Part shown: positions 62,598 to 64,000 of the stretch, one piece after another
Layout of the letters: every line of letters begins with the position of its first letter
How positions within the stretch are numbered: position 1 is the first letter of the stretch
Source of the DNA: Pseudomonas sp. TTU2014-080ASC
GTDB lineage: Bacteria; Pseudomonadota; Gammaproteobacteria; Pseudomonadales; Pseudomonadaceae
Direction of reading: 5' to 3'
NCBI RefSeq assembly: GCF_001446935.1
Contig: NZ_LKKK01000013.1
Span: forward strand, 186,001-250,000
Length of the DNA stretch: 64,000 bases
Program-made: the position numbers and the translations under genes
Notes under the pieces: model-generated
Told to the model about the DNA's origin: nothing
The model's input: only the letters and a program-made list of their open reading frames with translations
Database searches by the model: none

Positions 62598-62711
62598 AAA
62601 AAAAGACCCGGCAAGTGCCGGGTCAAAAACCGTGATTAGCCTGATGAGGAGATAACCTGAAGAGTCCGACTGGAGGTCTCTTGAGCTTATCGGCTGATCT
62701 CGCGACCAGTT
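62598..62711 (-). ncRNA. prrF: PrrF-type iron-responsive small RNA
   Basis: On the minus strand the transcript begins (A)ACTGGTCGCGAGATCAGCC, contains the conserved segment TCAGGTTATCTCCTCATCAG followed by GCTAATCACGG, and ends in the GACCCGGC / GCCGGGTC hairpin (62605-62624) with seven U. Length is about 113 nt. This is the core sequence of the Pseudomonas PrrF RNAs, which act with Hfq to repress messages for iron-containing proteins (superoxide dismutase, TCA enzymes and others) when Fur is inactive. The start at 62710-62711 fits 7 nt after the -10 element. A second copy would be expected elsewhere in the genome. Confidence 0.92.
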
Positions 62712-62717
62712 GAGCTA

Positions 62718-62745
62718 ATAGTAACAATTCTCATTTGCATGTCAA
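62718..62745 (-). promoter_or_regulatory. prrF promoter with embedded Fur box
   Basis: The -35 TTGACA (62745-62740), a 16-bp spacer and -10 TACTAT (62723-62718). The spacer and its edges read GCAAATGAGAATTGTTACT (62738-62720), matching 12 of 19 positions of the Fur consensus GATAATGATAATCATTATC, including AATGA-AAT. Iron-loaded Fur would block polymerase directly. Confidence 0.83.
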
Positions 62746-62852
62746 TAACGGTCTTCAGTAATTTCTCTCAGTGGCGATGAGTGGTAGTAATTGCGAGGCC
62801 AGCGGGCTTTAAGCCAGGCTGCGAGCAGCACCCAGCTGCTGTCACTAATATC

Positions 62853-63125
62853 TCAAGCTTGGCTTCGTGCTTTGAGTTTGGCCAGTTGCTTGTCGAGTTC
62901 GGCTTTTTGGTTGGGGGAAAGCTCACTCCAGTGCATGTCTTTAAGTGCACCTTCGATGGCGTAAAGCAGGACTTTAGAGGCTCTGAACCCTCGTGAGCGA
63001 ACTGCGTGGTAAGCGTTAACAGCACCTAGTCTGCGTAAGTCATTCGCACTGTGAATGCCTGAGGCGTGCAGCCAGAGCGCTGACGTTTTGCCTAGATTCT
63101 TCAACTCCAGTAATTCATCACTCAT
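62853..63125 (-). CDS. TfoX C-terminal-domain protein
   Basis: Protein of 90 residues consisting only of the TfoX/Sxy C-terminal, helix-hairpin-helix-like domain: LLELKNLGKTSALWLHASGIHSANDLRRLGAVNAY then a helical tail. The N-terminal TfoX domain linked to competence control is absent. Stand-alone copies of this domain are common and uncharacterised. It starts at ATG 63125. It is upstream of, and in the same direction as, the prrF gene, with its own promoter region (63126-63258, AT-rich). Confidence 0.82.
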   Translation of the reverse strand: MSDELLELKNLGKTSALWLHASGIHSANDLRRLGAVNAYHAVRSRGFRASKVLLYAIEGALKDMHWSELSPNQKAELDKQLAKLKARSQA

Positions 63126-63258
63126 TAGGACTTCTCAACAACGCACGTTTTTCGTTTATTTATTGGATGGTTCGCATTGTAAACGATAGTACCAAATGTG
63201 CGACATTAAACTGGCGTTTTATGTGCTTAGGATCAATTTAGTTTGTATTTTGTCATAT

Positions 63259-63618
63259 TTATGACGTGGCGCTGTTGGTGGCGCTGCAGCGCAGGCGTGT
63301 ACCAAAGTTAACTGACATCAGGATTTCATCTGCGCTTAGGGATGACGGAAAGTAAGTGCCGGATATCTGCGCGTGGGCGAGACTGGCGCCTTCTAGGTTG
63401 CAGGTGCGTAAATCGAGACCACGCAAATCGCAGCCTCTGAAGTAGGCATTGGAGAAGTTGATGTGGCTGGCATCTAGCAGGCGTAGATCGAGACCACGAA
63501 AGTCCCCATCAGTGAGGTCAACTGGCTGGTCTGTCGGGCGTGATGCATTAAAGCCTTGAATGTCTTCGTTATGTAGCAGGGTGTATAGAGGGGTGTCGAG
63601 CTGGCGAGGAATGCTCAT
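63259..63618 (-). CDS. pentapeptide-repeat protein
   Basis: Small protein of 119 residues. The central part (about 45-95) has pentapeptide repeats of the A(D/N)LXX kind: DFRGLDLRLLDASHINFSNA, then YFRGCDLRGLDLRTCNLEGASLAHAQISG, forming a short right-handed beta-helix. No toxin or gyrase-protection feature is evident. ATG 63618 has GGAGA 8 nt upstream; longer in-frame starts lack this. Function unknown. Confidence 0.8.
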   Translation of the reverse strand: MSIPRQLDTPLYTLLHNEDIQGFNASRPTDQPVDLTDGDFRGLDLRLLDASHINFSNAYFRGCDLRGLDLRTCNLEGASLAHAQISGTYFPSSLSADEILMSVNFGTRLRCSATNSATS

Positions 63619-63678
63619 GGGAAATCTCCGCATGGAGTTTCCCATGAGTATAGATGGTGGTGCGGTGCCTGCCCGAGC

Positions 63679-64000
63679 TTAGAGGCCAGGCAGGCGTTGA
63701 CGGATTTGCCCCACAAGCCCGTCCAGACTGCTGCTGATATGGGTATCTACCTGGCGCACATGGGGGCGCTCGGATTCGCTCAGGGGTTCTCTGCTAGCTT
63801 TTTGTGCTTGGATCACCTCAAGGGTTGCATCTGAAGGATCTATGGCTTCAGTTTGACGCTGCTTCAACCATTCGCTAATGACCTCATCGGGCGCTTGGCA
63901 CTCAATGATCAGGAACGGCGCACCAGAGGCTTCGGCTACGCGACAGGCATCTTGGCGCTGTGAGTGTTTCAGGTAAGTGGCATCGATAACCACGGGAAAG
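63679..64000 (-). CDS. C-terminal part of an AAA-type ATPase (partial at window edge)
   Basis: The frame is open to the right edge. The visible ~107 residues begin FPVVIDATYLKHSQRQDACRVAEASG and contain FLIIECQAPDEVISEWLKQRQ. This is the pattern of the C-terminal P-loop kinase lobe in proteins annotated as bifunctional aminoglycoside-phosphotransferase-like/ATP-binding protein. The Walker A motif would lie outside the window. There is no evidence here for a resistance role. Confidence 0.65.
   Translation of the reverse strand, partial: FPVVIDATYLKHSQRQDACRVAEASGAPFLIIECQAPDEVISEWLKQRQTEAIDPSDATLEVIQAQKASREPLSESERPHVRQVDTHISSSLDGLVGQIRQRLPGL

Overview
The window is chromosomal DNA from a Pseudomonas-type gammaproteobacterium of moderate GC. 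From about 31.4 kb to 62.5 kb the gene order smpB, ratA, rnfH, bamE/omlA, fur, recN, grpE, dnaK, dnaJ, dapB, carA, carB, greA, DUF4149, yhbY, rlmE, ftsH, folP, glmM, tpiA, secG, tRNA-Leu, rimP, nusA, infB, rbfA, truB, rpsO, pnp follows the order I recall from Pseudomonas aeruginosa. A PrrF-type iron sRNA, an HprA/RsmC pair and a fumarase, diguanylate cyclase, ferredoxin reductase, crotonase, pykA cluster support the same placement.

Region 1 (1-2.4 kb) is the edge of an integrated element. It holds the C-terminal end of an unrecognised protein running in from the left, a P4-type tyrosine recombinase, a cluster of four 12-bp repeats in front of the recombinase, and the tmRNA gene ssrA, whose 3' end is the likely attachment site. 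Region 2 (2.5-31.4 kb) is core and accessory chromosome. It contains an orphan hybrid sensor kinase, a DJ-1/PfpI protein, a ribbon-helix-helix protein, a DUF4917 protein with SIR2-like motifs, an FKBP, a YbaL/Kef-type exchanger, class I fumarase, a membrane diguanylate cyclase, pyruvate kinase, small lipoproteins, malate:quinone oxidoreductase, an acyltransferase, a degenerate SRAP-fold protein, a chemoreceptor, an M48 lipoprotein protease, a GDT1-type manganese exporter behind a yybP-ykoY riboswitch, rsmC, hprA and a LysE-type exporter.

Region 3 (31.4-40.6 kb) holds trans-translation (smpB), outer membrane assembly (bamE), iron control (fur), the SOS gene recN with a LexA-type box, and the grpE-dnaK-dnaJ chaperones with two clear sigma-32 promoters. 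Region 4 (40.6-52.7 kb) holds pyrimidine/arginine precursor synthesis (carAB, behind a leader-ORF attenuator), greA, ribosome assembly factors, ftsH, folP, glmM, tpiA and secG. Region 5 (52.7-61.9 kb) is the translation and RNA operon tRNA-Leu, rimP, nusA, infB, rbfA, truB, rpsO, pnp. The rimP leader carries two successive terminators, and a tRNA-like 3' fragment lies between rpsO and pnp. Region 6 (61.9-64 kb) has a BON-domain protein behind a consensus sigma-54 promoter, the PrrF-type sRNA with a Fur box, a TfoX C-terminal-domain protein, a pentapeptide-repeat protein, and the end of an ATPase that continues off the window.

The most informative signals are regulatory: the PrrF gene and Fur box, the manganese riboswitch, the carA leader ORF that overlaps the TTG start, the double-terminator rimP leader, the sigma-32, sigma-54 and LexA sites, and the integrase repeat cluster. 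The most unusual proteins are the SRAP-like protein that has lost three catalytic residues and the SIR2-like DUF4917 protein. No complete new defence system or CRISPR array is visible. The element at the left edge is the best place to look for one, but it lies almost entirely outside the window.
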